Numbered from the stretch's first letter, positions 26,501-35,343 are shown. The stretch: DNA of 64,000 nucleotides from JAGOUU01 sp964609155 (GCA_964609155.1 CAZSRF010000003.1:38387-102386), one strand, 5' to 3'. Translations and numbers: made by a program. The notes: generated by a model from the sequence alone, not told the origin.

Positions 26501-28329
26501 GTGAATTCTATTATATCTCTTATATATTTATAAATATCTTGAATATTATAAACTTTGCGTCGAGCAAGGCCCATCGCTCTCCCGCTCGTTCTACTATATC
26601 CCTCAGAACTTATTAATGCTTGTGTTTTCGCTATATCTTCGATAGCTTTAGCCCCTAAAGAAGCCTGAATAGTATAAGCATGAGCGCTTTGACTCATTAA
26701 TAATTTCAGATTCCCGTAGGTTATTTGTCCTTGCTCTGCTAATTGTTTAAATCCTCTTATACTAAGATCCCTGGTGGCATTATAAAAATATTCCATAGCA
26801 AGAATTTCATGCTCTGAATAAGCTTTCATGGCATCATGTATGCCTACAAAACCTTCATGAATATACTCTCCTAATGCATTGATCATTTGCTTAACCTCTT
26901 CATTAGGATCCTCTTCTTCTCCAAAAAGAGACGTGACACTATTGAAAATACCAAACACCGTTCCAAAGATAGCAAGAGGAGATAATGCTTGCGTAGCCAA
27001 GGCAAATATTCCCACAGCAGCATTGGTTAACGCACTAAAAGCTTTTCCAAACTCCGGATCAAATCGCTCAATAAAACTTGCAAACTGCTCCAAATGCCGC
27101 ATCTCTTGAATAACAGCAGCAAACTCTAACTGATTAGCTCTAACTTCCACAGCTTTTTGCAAATTTGCTGCATACTGCTGTGCATATTCTTTTACCAAAC
27201 TTGCTTTAACTATTTTATCTGCAGCTTGGTAATCGTCTTTATAATATGACTCACCAGTCGATAAAGAAGCAAGCTCTGGTATTAAATGCTGCAAAATTTC
27301 ATAAGATGGCATACCTGCAGCTGCCATTGCTACAGCTTGTGAAGATACCAAAGATACAGAGGGGTGATCATAAATATCAAAAAAGCTAAATTCTCCCAGT
27401 CCAACATCACTACTTAATGTAGTATAAGTACGTATTACAGGTGAACTAGTCTCTGAGAATCTGTGTGTTTTTCCTAGAGATGTTAAGGGAGAAAGGTACA
27501 GCTGACCCACAGCACGCGTTATAAGAGGATCTGTCAGTGCAACAGTTCTTTTTGTCCCTTTAAATATAGCTGTTTCAGCTACATCCACATAAATATTTGA
27601 AGCCTCTTTAAAACCGTTATGTCTAAATACTGTTTCTACTAGTTTAGTATTTCCCCAAGGCATATAATGCCCTGAGTAGCTATTGATAGCACCTTTACCT
27701 CGTAATATTCCATTTGTAAATGTTACTTGACCAGCTCCTACTACATGTGCACCACTTGCAAGATCCGAATGCTTTAAAAAATCTGTAGCTTGAGGTCTTC
27801 CATTAATACCTAAAATAGAAGATACTTTCGGTCTGCCTATTATTAGTTCACCATCAGTGGTAATAACATACTTATAAGAGTGTGTCCCCTTAGTGGCTCT
27901 TATTTCATTAAGGCTCATGCAATGAAACAGATTTCTAATTTTGTCATTTATTGTGTTGGGAAATATTTTTGGACTAAATACCCCAAATTTTTTATACAAA
28001 TCTACACCTCTAAAAACGACAACACTTCCAGGTAAAACTAAGCCTAAACTAAAGTCTGTATAAAATGCTATGTTCTCGCCAACATATGGAATAAAAGCTT
28101 TTTCAAATAAGCTAGGGCTTGGTACACCAGTCCAGATCATTTCTACACCATTAATAATTGTAGAAACTCCATGTGTGGCTGTAAGTGTAAGTAGTGGCGC
28201 AGTCAGACCTCCCGATAAAGCTGAAGCCGAGACACTAAAGCCTACCTCCAGTCCACCGCCAATAATGTTTAAAGCACCTAATACTTTAGAAGAAGTTTTT
28301 GATTCTGCGATGACTGTATAGTTAGGCAT
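23596..28329 (-). CDS. Giant 1577-residue protein, polymorphic-toxin/effector-like
   Basis: No complete family match recognised. Residues 15-70 are Gly/Ala/Ser-rich and hydrophobic, like pretoxin segments. At about 187-226, HSDLASGAHVVGAGQ...SGHYMPWG resembles a domain seen near toxin regions of polymorphic toxins (from memory, unverified). A hydrophobic stretch lies at about 440-480, just before an EEEDPNEE patch. Long mixed helical regions follow (about 490-760), then Trp/Tyr/Cys-containing domains. The last 150 residues hold two or three hydrophobic segments. No N-terminal signal peptide. No ribosome site is obvious at the ATG. Likely a large secreted toxin or effector, but this is inference. 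Confidence 0.6.
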   Translation of the reverse strand: MPNYTVIAESKTSSKVLGALNIIGGGLEVGFSVSASALSGGLTAPLLTLTATHGVSTIINGVEMIWTGVPSPSLFEKAFIPYVGENIAFYTDFSLGLVLPGSVVVFRGVDLYKKFGVFSPKIFPNTINDKIRNLFHCMSLNEIRATKGTHSYKYVITTDGELIIGRPKVSSILGINGRPQATDFLKHSDLASGAHVVGAGQVTFTNGILRGKGAINSYSGHYMPWGNTKLVETVFRHNGFKEASNIYVDVAETAIFKGTKRTVALTDPLITRAVGQLYLSPLTSLGKTHRFSETSSPVIRTYTTLSSDVGLGEFSFFDIYDHPSVSLVSSQAVAMAAAGMPSYEILQHLIPELASLSTGESYYKDDYQAADKIVKASLVKEYAQQYAANLQKAVEVRANQLEFAAVIQEMRHLEQFASFIERFDPEFGKAFSALTNAAVGIFALATQALSPLAIFGTVFGIFNSVTSLFGEEEDPNEEVKQMINALGEYIHEGFVGIHDAMKAYSEHEILAMEYFYNATRDLSIRGFKQLAEQGQITYGNLKLLMSQSAHAYTIQASLGAKAIEDIAKTQALISSEGYSRTSGRAMGLARRKVYNIQDIYKYIRDIIEFTQDYEHGAKSFWATEAIGPAPAWFKINGLLKKILRDHGDKFSYIEPQPNLLLILPLIENLEKIFQHTDNFVLDFSSFINLVTLRDSLLQLKQFHEKLHKPALEDAIFDDFIKRLNLLREIVLKNLASENIKIDQVEMVESQKEEMDDKYAELQLFKEQKIEVGANYGSMDLDEIREKYCQDIFMIDGGYYQCEKQDNVWTCRWGSSKSDHGRVSRVIRHYINPWGYILQKAKDTVDEITYRIVDSYRGSQRIYGDMWRRGFDNYYLISPSPDYIEFKTRQCIDRMTMSHQAEKLSWFGNHSKVDMDVKLSIQDNTKIYRSENWSSYLSDLQANTIRTILAPHTDSRTDYLQQQRKGIYQHRLDLESKIISRISPDILPAMLIYPTQPGYFILPSPPIDIAFLDSSYRCIIQKKLAKIKLTYESTAEDIVIYVNLQFRVPVEELKKIYRFSVRKRNLFYNDAEGIWWYVAGGSYAMEERGELEKVKLPGDYNYDLVHKPKLVDHPGLFDTGFPSETTLTHVATNETQSWVASVMQEYEFKRDEQLRTLRHIFNLDLYQPVMNSFRDSSEMMHVLLESFPILSLSNSSFINAFLHSGKYIANLVQLEQMIKYGDGVVTSKLTSVFDDSVRVLEQIRQQIKVIRQLSQAHNTSSQDPKLCIAEKSINRFLVHFVTRVKIADATEMFLPPHLAEQYPSQVAVCRKSTHPVACVQTEILKIIATGLGVVLEKPEAKPTTFDSQPSQFAMQTYSCTVEVGDELVCIDRANNWVRRVTILRAVSLSWGDVELTSDRYNCTALQDGVVGRYCLGAKTEFIEKPLIDVDSASASAEPLSTLGSAALYGACYTVLPEALGDLLRVYGYLNEQNASRVKFLANIILLGLSGSWLGTGTGMVTHKVLTCAGISDSKARVTANTVAFAVNTGGKINTMSVAATATSYLGGRFGLWAEKCLVLKLRDREHASSALAKRITGP

Positions 28330-28402
28330 ATTAATTTACAAGATTTAAGATAGAAGTTATCTTATAAACTATTTAGCTTTGTTTCACAATGTTTTTGTTA
28401 TT

Positions 28403-28442
28403 GTTTTTTTGTTTTTTTGTTTTTTTGTTTTTTTGTTTTTTT
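28403..28442. repeat. 8-bp tandem repeat upstream of the giant gene
   Basis: Five perfect copies of GTTTTTTT (AAAAAAAC on the coding strand) about 75-115 bp before the start of the giant gene. Another partial unit lies at 28391-28402. Copy number in such tracts changes by polymerase slippage. Because 8 is not a helical turn multiple, each unit gained or lost would re-phase upstream promoter elements. Confidence 0.9.
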
Positions 28443-28516
28443 GTTATTAGTTTGAACCACAGATTATCTTCAAGAAACAACAGATATAAGCATTAATGAT
28501 TCTAGCATCTTGATTT

Positions 28517-29179
28517 CTAGACAAAATCGGTCAAATAATCTGATTGAGTAGCAAAGTTTAGGAGTAATTCATGATCGGAATAATCAATATAATTAGCATG
28601 GATTTTCAAATTATCAAAAAATAATAAATCAATACACTGAATATTTTTACAATGGCTAACACTAGCTGGATTAAAACCTTTGTTTTTTTTATGCAATCTG
28701 ACATCACTTAATCCTATTGCGCAGTGATCACAATGATTGCGATAAAGCCTCTCCCCTGTCTCACTAACTTTACCTAATCGATAATTAACACAACGCAAGC
28801 TAATAAAATTAGCCATATCATCTGGCATACTGGCAATTTCAGACAAAATAAAAAAACCTTGTTTCTCAGTAGCCGAAGTATTTTTTGATTCAGGTACTAC
28901 TATGTGACGAGCATAAATAGCACAAACCGTACAATAGCCTTTACATGACCAGCAAGGAGTAATGTTACGAACTAACCCTATAGAACTAATGACAATTTGT
29001 GCTTTATTAACCGGTGGAGCTAACCATTTACTAAATACTGATGCTTCTTTTCCAACTGGTACATACCAGACTTTTTGATTCGGATCCCATTTTGCCCCAA
29101 GTTGCTTAACAGTATCCTTATCTTGATAGCTTACATTCAGAATTTTCTTTTGTAACATAATCGCGCTCTTATAATTCAT
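28517..29179 (-). CDS. DUF5710-domain protein with Cys-rich centre
   Basis: 220 residues. Residues 12-50 (DKDTVKQLGAKWD...KVWYVP) match the DUF5710 pattern, a small domain often joined to DNA-processing or mobile-element proteins. A central CWSCKGYCTVC cluster and a later CDHC could bind zinc. The C-terminus is not recognised. ATGs at 29179 (residue 1) and 29158 (residue 8) are both possible. The function is unknown. Confidence 0.65.
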   Translation of the reverse strand: MNYKSAIMLQKKILNVSYQDKDTVKQLGAKWDPNQKVWYVPVGKEASVFSKWLAPPVNKAQIVISSIGLVRNITPCWSCKGYCTVCAIYARHIVVPESKNTSATEKQGFFILSEIASMPDDMANFISLRCVNYRLGKVSETGERLYRNHCDHCAIGLSDVRLHKKNKGFNPASVSHCKNIQCIDLLFFDNLKIHANYIDYSDHELLLNFATQSDYLTDFV

Positions 29180-29245
29180 TATTATAAACTAATTACTATA
29201 ATTATTTTAATTATATTACTTTTATTAATCACTATAATCACTTTA

Positions 29246-30103
29246 ATGACTCTTATATTTAAGTTTGTGAACTTCTTAGACTATATCACAAGAAAACTTC
29301 CTAAAGCTTTTAAATACAAGCTGCTTTATCAGAGCAACAATGAACATCCTATTTATATCTCTGACAACCTATTTTTTAGAAAATTAAACTTTGAAAACTC
29401 TGCAACACAAAGCCGTGTTTGCAAACTTACACCTAGCACCCCTGCGCTAACCTCAGTGAGATTACTTAGTTTTGCTGGGGAATTATATAAACTCGTTTTG
29501 AATCATTGTTCTAAAAATAAAAATATTTTAATATTGGGGCTGGGTGGTGGCGATTTATTAAGATATTACAATAAATGGAATAGTTTTTATAACTACAGTT
29601 ATAAAATAACAGCTGTGGAAAAATCTAAAGAAATTATTGAGATAGCAAAAAAATATTTTTATCTTAATCAAATCAAGTCTAAATTTCTTATTAAGCATGA
29701 TGATGCGTATGACTTTATTCTAAGAGCAGACGGTAAAAAATACAGTATTATCACTGTAGATTTCTTTACTGAATTAGATAGTGCTATATCTCTTTTAAAA
29801 GAAGATTATCTTTACGCAATTTGCAATAAACTAGATACTGATAGTGGTATTTTAGTACTTAATATACTCGTGACAAACCAGCAGATCTTTACACAATTTA
29901 TTATAAACTTAAAAAAATTCTTTAATAACCAAATTCTTATTGCAGAAAGCCCTACGCATTATAATATTATTATTTATGCTTTTAATAGTAGTGAGTATTT
30001 GCAATCACTTGTAAATACCCAAAACAACACAACTAAATATTATATCAATAATCTAACCTTTAACTCTCAGCATGGATTTTATACTGCTCTGTTTAATAAT
30101 TAA
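29246..30103 (+). CDS. Spermidine-synthase-like SAM-fold protein
   Basis: 285 residues. Contains a class I methyltransferase/polyamine-synthase fold: ILILGLGGGDLLRY (SAM/dcSAM motif I), TAVEKSKEIIEIAKKYF and a VDFF motif. It resembles the SpeE-like family found without speD. The usual aspartate catalytic motif of spermidine synthase is not obvious, so methyl or aminopropyl transfer cannot be assigned. A lone gene, divergent from the DUF5710 gene across an AT-rich 66 bp. Confidence 0.65.
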   Translation: MTLIFKFVNFLDYITRKLPKAFKYKLLYQSNNEHPIYISDNLFFRKLNFENSATQSRVCKLTPSTPALTSVRLLSFAGELYKLVLNHCSKNKNILILGLGGGDLLRYYNKWNSFYNYSYKITAVEKSKEIIEIAKKYFYLNQIKSKFLIKHDDAYDFILRADGKKYSIITVDFFTELDSAISLLKEDYLYAICNKLDTDSGILVLNILVTNQQIFTQFIINLKKFFNNQILIAESPTHYNIIIYAFNSSEYLQSLVNTQNNTTKYYINNLTFNSQHGFYTALFNN

Positions 30104-30218
30104 GAGTTAATAATTAAACGAATCATAAAAACGCAACTTGAAATTTTCTCATCTATACAGTACCCTGCTTTCTTGGAATTAACAATTATCTATACTTTAT
30201 TTATACGGCAAGAACAAC

Positions 30219-30755
30219 ATGAGCACTCCGTTATTATTCAAAATTAAACCAAGCACCGCATATCCAACTGGGTATCCAAGAGAATGTAAAAGAGATCAAC
30301 ATCTCAGGGAAGCTAAAGAGGCTAAGGCTGCAACAGAAACAAGTCAAGCTAAGTTAGAGCAAAAAGAAATAGATATCGCAGATTCTGTTTATAAAATGTT
30401 TAAAAAGATTAACAATGAACTCATTATTGCTGTCAGTGAGGACAAAAGCTCTTGGATTACAATTGAGATGCCCTTGACCTACTGCCCCTCATATAAAACT
30501 GGATACCATGCTTGCGTTGACAGAGCAGCCTTTACTGAAATTTGTGCGAAATTAAAAAGCTTGGACTTTCGTTATGAAATCATTACATATCGTTTAGCTA
30601 TATCTGTATATGCCTCTCCATATCAATTAGAAATAATTCAACAACAATTAAAATTATTTTCTGAACAATTTGATGATACGTCACCTAGTGCTGATGAAAT
30701 ACAAGAGCCTCCATTTAGTGCCTCTGAATATTCCCTACGTGCACTTTATATATAG
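30219..30755 (+). CDS. Unknown cytoplasmic protein
   Basis: 178 residues, no family recognised. Residues 20-60 are highly charged (Ala/Glu/Lys) and probably coiled coil. The centre contains several hydrophobic/aromatic strands (IIAVSEDKSSWITIEM) and cysteines at YCPSY and HACVD. The C-terminus is acidic. No signal peptide. It is followed by a strong terminator. Confidence 0.55.
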   Translation: MSTPLLFKIKPSTAYPTGYPRECKRDQHLREAKEAKAATETSQAKLEQKEIDIADSVYKMFKKINNELIIAVSEDKSSWITIEMPLTYCPSYKTGYHACVDRAAFTEICAKLKSLDFRYEIITYRLAISVYASPYQLEIIQQQLKLFSEQFDDTSPSADEIQEPPFSASEYSLRALYI

Positions 30756-30836
30756 CTAGATGAGAAAGATAATATTTAACACAATGTTATTCGCTCAACT
30801 TAACAAGCTATCCTTTCCTTCTCTAATGCAATATTT

Positions 30837-30869
30837 AAAACGTTCGTATCACCAGTGAACGTTTTTTTT
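30837..30869 (+). terminator. Rho-independent terminator
   Basis: AAAACGTTC (30837-30845), an 11-nt loop, GAACGTTTT (30857-30865) and a T-run to 30869. Ends transcription of the 30219-30755 gene about 80 bp after its stop. Confidence 0.88.
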
Positions 30870-30960
30870 ACCATATGTTATACCATTGAGCAGAATAACG
30901 CCACAAAATAAGTTATCCAACCAAGTAAATATCTACTTATCTACTGTTTCTTAAGCTTTT

Positions 30961-30977
30961 CTTAAGGTTACCTTAAG
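30961..30977. promoter_or_regulatory. Operator-like palindrome upstream of rlpA-like gene
   Basis: CTTAAGG-tta-CCTTAAG, a 7-bp perfect inverted repeat with a 3-bp spacer. It lies about 22 bp upstream of a TATAAT at 30999-31004, a candidate -10 for the rlpA-like gene starting at 31052. A related TTAAGC lies just upstream at 30951. A dimeric regulator site is plausible. Confidence 0.45.
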
Positions 30978-31051
30978 CCTTCTACAAGCTTTTTCCTGTA
31001 TAATCCTGGTTATTGTTTTTATAAGTCTTTCAATTATATTGGAGAAATAAT

Positions 31052-31648
31052 ATGTTCAACAATAAAAATTTAATTTTATTATTAACAAGCGTATTTTTAA
31101 CTTCGTTTTTAATCTTCTCCGGAATGAAGATTTATAAAAATGAAGGTGATAATGTTGTAGCAAATACAACAGATGCAGAAGATCAGAGCACTCAGGATTC
31201 TACTCAAACTAATCCATTACTAGAGAATGCTGACAACACTAAAAATACTAAGAATACTAAAAATGCCAAAAATACTAAGGCCACCTCATTTAAACCAAGG
31301 GTTGCCTACACATATAAAGTCAGAGGCAAAAGATATTCTGCACTAGCAAATAGCCAGGGCTTTACGCAAGTGGGTACTGCTTCTTGGTACGGCGGTCAGT
31401 TTCACGGTCGCAAAACTGCTAATGGTGAGATCTATAACATGAATGCGATGACTGCTGCCCATAAGACGTTACCTTTAAGAACGTATGCTAAAGTTACTAA
31501 TCTTGCGACTAATAAATCAATTGTTATCAAGATTAACGATCGCGGTCCCTTTTATGGTAATAGAATAATAGACTTATCTCGTGCTGCTGCCCAAAAACTG
31601 GGAGTTATCAAAAAAGGTACAGCTAAAGTTGAAGTAACGGCATTATAA
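31052..31648 (+). CDS. rlpA: RlpA-like septal-ring lytic transglycosylase / rare lipoprotein A family
   Basis: 198 residues. The double-psi beta-barrel domain spans about 108-198 with GTASWYGGQFHGRKTANGE, TAAHKTLPL and IKINDRGPF, diagnostic of RlpA, which cuts naked glycan strands at the septum. The N-terminal hydrophobic segment (6-25) has no Cys lipobox and no SPOR domain follows, so this is a short, membrane-anchored form. Residues 62-75 are a (NTK)n-like low-complexity run coded by degenerate 9-bp repeats. Ribosome site GGAGAAA precedes the ATG. Converges with the pseudokinase gene. Confidence 0.8.
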   Translation: MFNNKNLILLLTSVFLTSFLIFSGMKIYKNEGDNVVANTTDAEDQSTQDSTQTNPLLENADNTKNTKNTKNAKNTKATSFKPRVAYTYKVRGKRYSALANSQGFTQVGTASWYGGQFHGRKTANGEIYNMNAMTAAHKTLPLRTYAKVTNLATNKSIVIKINDRGPFYGNRIIDLSRAAAQKLGVIKKGTAKVEVTAL

Positions 31649-31685
31649 AGTTAAGGTCTTATTATTGACTAGTTATTAGCTATAA

Positions 31686-33440
31686 TTAACCTATAACTTT
31701 AACTAGTCTCACTAAATTACCATTTTGTTCTTTTGGAATATTTTCTGTAATCAACAGAGATTGGCATTGATGTTCACCTGTGTTATCCGTTGAATCAATA
31801 ACTTTTGCTGGTATTCTTAACCCTAACAGATCTTTATTATCTAGCAAAACTAACTCAGGCCTTTCTGATGCCAATATTTCTTGTCTGTTTTGCTGAACGT
31901 TAATTGCATGGCAGTCATTTTCGGGTTTTAATGAACTTGCAACCGCAGACCAGAACTTATCAGGCATAATTTGGTAACCACCTTTAGTTACTTTATTTAA
32001 CCAGGTAATATATTTATTGAGATCATCGATCGCAATGTTATCTAAATTATTATCTAACCAGACGTTAGCTTCTGAAGTACACTCATTTTCAAATAAGCAC
32101 TTTAATACATTATTATTTGATACTATGCTTTTTTGTTTACAGTCATCAACAAAGAAGCAATAAGTGTAGTAATCGCGTCTTGTGACTGGCGACTGCATAA
32201 CCCAAACTTGTTGATCAAGTAAAGTTGTCTTAATCATTTTTGGGCCACTGATTAAATCAACTATAGGCTCTCGACATACCGCCCCAGTACACACCAGCCC
32301 CTGCGCTAATGACTGAGTAACAGTCTGTGCAAAATCTGGGCGTTGAGATTCTTGAGAGTTTTTAGAAACCAAATCTGCCACTACGTCGTTTGCCACAGTA
32401 TTTATAGACACTGGCTCAACACTCTCAAACCTAGTAGAGCTCTTCTGAGCAGAACCCTGCAAGCTTTTAGAGTTTTCAGTAGAACTAGCAAGCTTTAAGT
32501 TTGTAGGTACAGTTATATAATCTATTGCTCGATGATATATTTTTTTGCTGTATGCGTATAGTTCTGTTTTTTGTAATTGTACTCTATTTTGGTAAATCAA
32601 AACTGATGTCAAACTAGCTACTAATGCAATCGCTATAGTATTTTCCAAAATAGGCCATTTAACTGAAGACTGCATTTGGAGAAACCAATCTTCAAGCGTA
32701 AAATTATTCTGATAGACAGAACGATAGTAGTCAGGCGTCAGTAACTTACGAGTTTTTTTGTTAACTTGTTTAATTGGCTCAAATACATAGGTTTTGGCGC
32801 TCGATATGGTGCCATTCAACAAACTACATAGAATTACTAACAAAGAATAATAATCACTTGCTATAGAGAAAACTATTTTACCTGCATGATTATCTTCACT
32901 CATACAAGAGCTAATTTTTGGATGATAAAATTCCGATGATTTAATTTCAAGTTTCTCAAAGATAACACTAAAAATATCAAATCCCAGGAGTTTTAATTTT
33001 TTATCACTAGTCACCCAAACAGTGCTAAAATTGATAAATCCATGATATCGCCCAGTTTTATGTTCCAAACTGATTTTTTTAACTAATGGAATAAGTAGTT
33101 TTAGGGCTTTATTGAGTTTTAATGGCTTAGTCAAATTTGAAATATATGTTGCTAAAGTACAACCATCAATTGATGGCATCACTAAGGTTATGTTTTGTTC
33201 ATCATCAAGAATTTCGGTAACTGGCCAAAAATAATTATTATAATTTATCTCCGAAGCTACAAGCTTTTCTTGCAGTTTAGGAATATTAGCTCTAGCAAAG
33301 TTACTAGCATGTTTGTTAAGTATTAAGATCAGATGCTCTTGGTTTTCCATCGAGCGTGCTGAATAATATGTACCAAATGGCTCTGCAGAAAGCTCTGTAA
33401 TTAATTTATATTTATTACCAATGTTGTATTCTTCTAGCAT
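31686..33440 (-). CDS. Pseudokinase - transmembrane - FGE-like fusion protein
   Basis: 584 residues. Residues 10-215 have a Ser/Thr-kinase-like fold, but the Gly-rich loop is degraded (SAEPFG, 18-23). The catalytic HRDxxxxN is replaced by H133-GFINFS, and the DFG position reads GFD (153-155). The catalytic Asp is therefore absent and phosphotransfer is unlikely. A transmembrane helix lies at about 263-283, then a Ser/Gln-rich linker (about 290-390). The C-terminal about 190 residues contain VWVMQSPVTRRDYY, YITWLNKVTKGGYQ and a terminal RIPAKV, like a degenerate formylglycine-generating-enzyme/sulfatase-modifying fold. FGE-kinase links occur in type VI secretion and sensory systems. Divergent from gshA. 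Confidence 0.65.
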   Translation of the reverse strand: MLEEYNIGNKYKLITELSAEPFGTYYSARSMENQEHLILILNKHASNFARANIPKLQEKLVASEINYNNYFWPVTEILDDEQNITLVMPSIDGCTLATYISNLTKPLKLNKALKLLIPLVKKISLEHKTGRYHGFINFSTVWVTSDKKLKLLGFDIFSVIFEKLEIKSSEFYHPKISSCMSEDNHAGKIVFSIASDYYSLLVILCSLLNGTISSAKTYVFEPIKQVNKKTRKLLTPDYYRSVYQNNFTLEDWFLQMQSSVKWPILENTIAIALVASLTSVLIYQNRVQLQKTELYAYSKKIYHRAIDYITVPTNLKLASSTENSKSLQGSAQKSSTRFESVEPVSINTVANDVVADLVSKNSQESQRPDFAQTVTQSLAQGLVCTGAVCREPIVDLISGPKMIKTTLLDQQVWVMQSPVTRRDYYTYCFFVDDCKQKSIVSNNNVLKCLFENECTSEANVWLDNNLDNIAIDDLNKYITWLNKVTKGGYQIMPDKFWSAVASSLKPENDCHAINVQQNRQEILASERPELVLLDNKDLLGLRIPAKVIDSTDNTGEHQCQSLLITENIPKEQNGNLVRLVKVIG

Positions 33441-33575
33441 ACTTAGATAATTATATAGTACCGAGAGGTTCTATGACCATAAATATATTATATAAAAATT
33501 ATAATTTAAAATTATATTTATTATATAATATATTTAAGTATATAAAAGTTTAAGTTATCTTCCATTATCTAATTC
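33441..33575. promoter_or_regulatory. AT-rich divergent promoter region
   Basis: About 135 bp between the pseudokinase gene (minus) and gshA (plus), almost entirely A and T with overlapping TATAAT-like boxes on both strands (for example 33486-33532). It presumably holds both promoters; exact sites cannot be chosen. Confidence 0.5.
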
Positions 33576-35153
33576 ATGCCTAAACTTGTTGAGTCTATTG
33601 AAAAACTTAAAAAACATCATAATCTTTCTGATATAGGCCATTACAAGTTAGTTGGTCTTGAAAAGGAATCACTTCGTATCAAACACGATGGGCAGCTTGC
33701 TAACAGCCCTCATCCTTCTGTTCTCGGTTCAACATTAACCCATCCATTTATTACAACTGATTACGCAGAAAGTCAACTAGAATTAATTACCAGCCCTCAT
33801 TATAAAATTTCTGATATGTTAAAAGAAATGACAGATCTGCATGCTTTTATTTATCAGCAAATTTCTAACAGCAATCTTATGTGGCCAAATAGTATTCCGG
33901 GGATACTACCACCAGCAAAAGAAATACTAACTGCCCACTATGGTACGTCTGTCAAAGCGCAATTTAAAGAAATCTACCGATCTGGTTTGGGTTATCGTTA
34001 CGGTAAAAATATGCAACTTATGTGCGGTATTCATTTTAATTTTTCTTTTACTGAAAACTTCTGGAAAATATTTTTTTCTTCAGTTTATGATCAAAACAGC
34101 TATAATCAGACTGATGTGAACTCTGTGTATATGTCTATTCTTAGAAATTACCACAGAATAAGCTGGATAATAACTTATCTATTTGGGGCATCACCAGTTA
34201 TTAATTCAAAATTTATAAATCAAGATACTGCTGTCGCCAATTACTTAAAAAAACATAACGATTTGCAATATATTGCTCCTTTTGGTACTTCTATTCGAGA
34301 AAGCAATTTAGGATATAGCAACAAAAATAATTTATTGTCCTTAATTAGTTATGATGATTTAGATAATTACGTACAATGCATAGAAAAAGCTGTCTCAACT
34401 CCCGATCCTAATTTTGTAGAAATTGGCAAATATCGATATGGAAAAAAAATACAATTAAATTGTAATATTTTACAAATTGAAAATGAATACTACAATGTTA
34501 TTAGACCAAAGCCAAAAAAAATCGAGCAAATTGCAAGACCGAATAAATTACTAAAAGACCATGGCATTGCATATATTGAGTTAAGAAATCTTGATCTTAA
34601 CCCTTTCTCTCCTATAGGAATAGATGAGACTCAGTGCTATTTTATGGAGCTTATAATTTATTATTGTTGCTTTTGTGACTCCCCATATATTACACCAAAT
34701 GAATATGCAACTATTAAAAGCAATCGTAATAAAGTCGCCTTATTGGGCCGGCAACCTGATTTGCAGCTACAAAAAGATGGCAGTTCTATTAATTTAACAA
34801 CTTGGGTAAGTAATATTTTTAATGACTTATCTATTATCGCGCAATTGTTAGATCAAGCTGAGCACAGTAATAATTATAGTCATGCTTTAAATATATTAAA
34901 CACGTCGGATACATTATCGACGAAGATTTTCGCTGAAATAAATAATCCTAAATTAGGCTACTTTGATTATTTTTTAAACATAGCCAAAAAACATAAAGAG
35001 TTTTACGATGCTTATCATTTATCTGACGAAAAAGCCTGTTATTTTGCAGGATTAACTGAAAAATCGCTTTATGATACAAAAAAATTAGAAGATGATGATC
35101 TAGCAAATAAAAGGGATATTGATGATTATGCCGGGATTCTTTTTGATAATTAA
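33576..35153 (+). CDS. gshA: Glutamate-cysteine ligase, type I (proteobacterial)
   Basis: Joins glutamate and cysteine, the first and limiting step of glutathione synthesis. 525 residues, about the E. coli length (518). GLEKESLRI, THPFITTDYAESQLELITSPH, the GYRYGKNMQLMCGIHFNFSF block and YIELRNLDLNPFSPIGI are typical of the type I enzyme. gshB is not in the window. Convergent with the response regulator gene, with the second palindromic repeat between them. Confidence 0.95.
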   Translation: MPKLVESIEKLKKHHNLSDIGHYKLVGLEKESLRIKHDGQLANSPHPSVLGSTLTHPFITTDYAESQLELITSPHYKISDMLKEMTDLHAFIYQQISNSNLMWPNSIPGILPPAKEILTAHYGTSVKAQFKEIYRSGLGYRYGKNMQLMCGIHFNFSFTENFWKIFFSSVYDQNSYNQTDVNSVYMSILRNYHRISWIITYLFGASPVINSKFINQDTAVANYLKKHNDLQYIAPFGTSIRESNLGYSNKNNLLSLISYDDLDNYVQCIEKAVSTPDPNFVEIGKYRYGKKIQLNCNILQIENEYYNVIRPKPKKIEQIARPNKLLKDHGIAYIELRNLDLNPFSPIGIDETQCYFMELIIYYCCFCDSPYITPNEYATIKSNRNKVALLGRQPDLQLQKDGSSINLTTWVSNIFNDLSIIAQLLDQAEHSNNYSHALNILNTSDTLSTKIFAEINNPKLGYFDYFLNIAKKHKEFYDAYHLSDEKACYFAGLTEKSLYDTKKLEDDDLANKRDIDDYAGILFDN

Positions 35154-35210
35154 TTCTCAAAGATAAATTTGTCAATAAAAACGTAACGACTTACTAAGAT
35201 TTTGAGTATG

Positions 35211-35343
35211 TGTTCACGTAGTATTGTCATCTCTGTCAAGGCCAGTGAACCTGGGCGCAGAACCGAGATCTATTTATAATAGATCCCAGTTCTGCGCGCT
35301 TTGCGCTTGACTGGGATGACAAAATTTGAGATCGGGTGAACAC
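35211..35343. repeat. Palindromic repeat element, copy 2
   Basis: About 133 bp, nearly identical to the reverse complement of 20653-20783. Outer ends TGTTCAC/GTGAACA, then TTGTCATC...GATGACAA, then GGGCGCAGAAC.../GTTCTGCGCGC and the central GAGATCTATTTATAATAGATC. It fills the space between the convergent gshA and receiver-phosphatase genes and ends one base before the latter's stop codon. It could serve as a two-way terminator. Confidence 0.82.

Noticed and set aside
28391..28442. T-rich tract before the giant gene considered as a terminator
   Set aside because: There is no hairpin before the T-run; the regular 8-bp period marks it as a tandem repeat.
31222..31290. Repeats in the rlpA coding region considered as a separate element
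   Set aside because: They are degenerate 9-bp repeats that keep the frame and encode a simple NTK-type linker.
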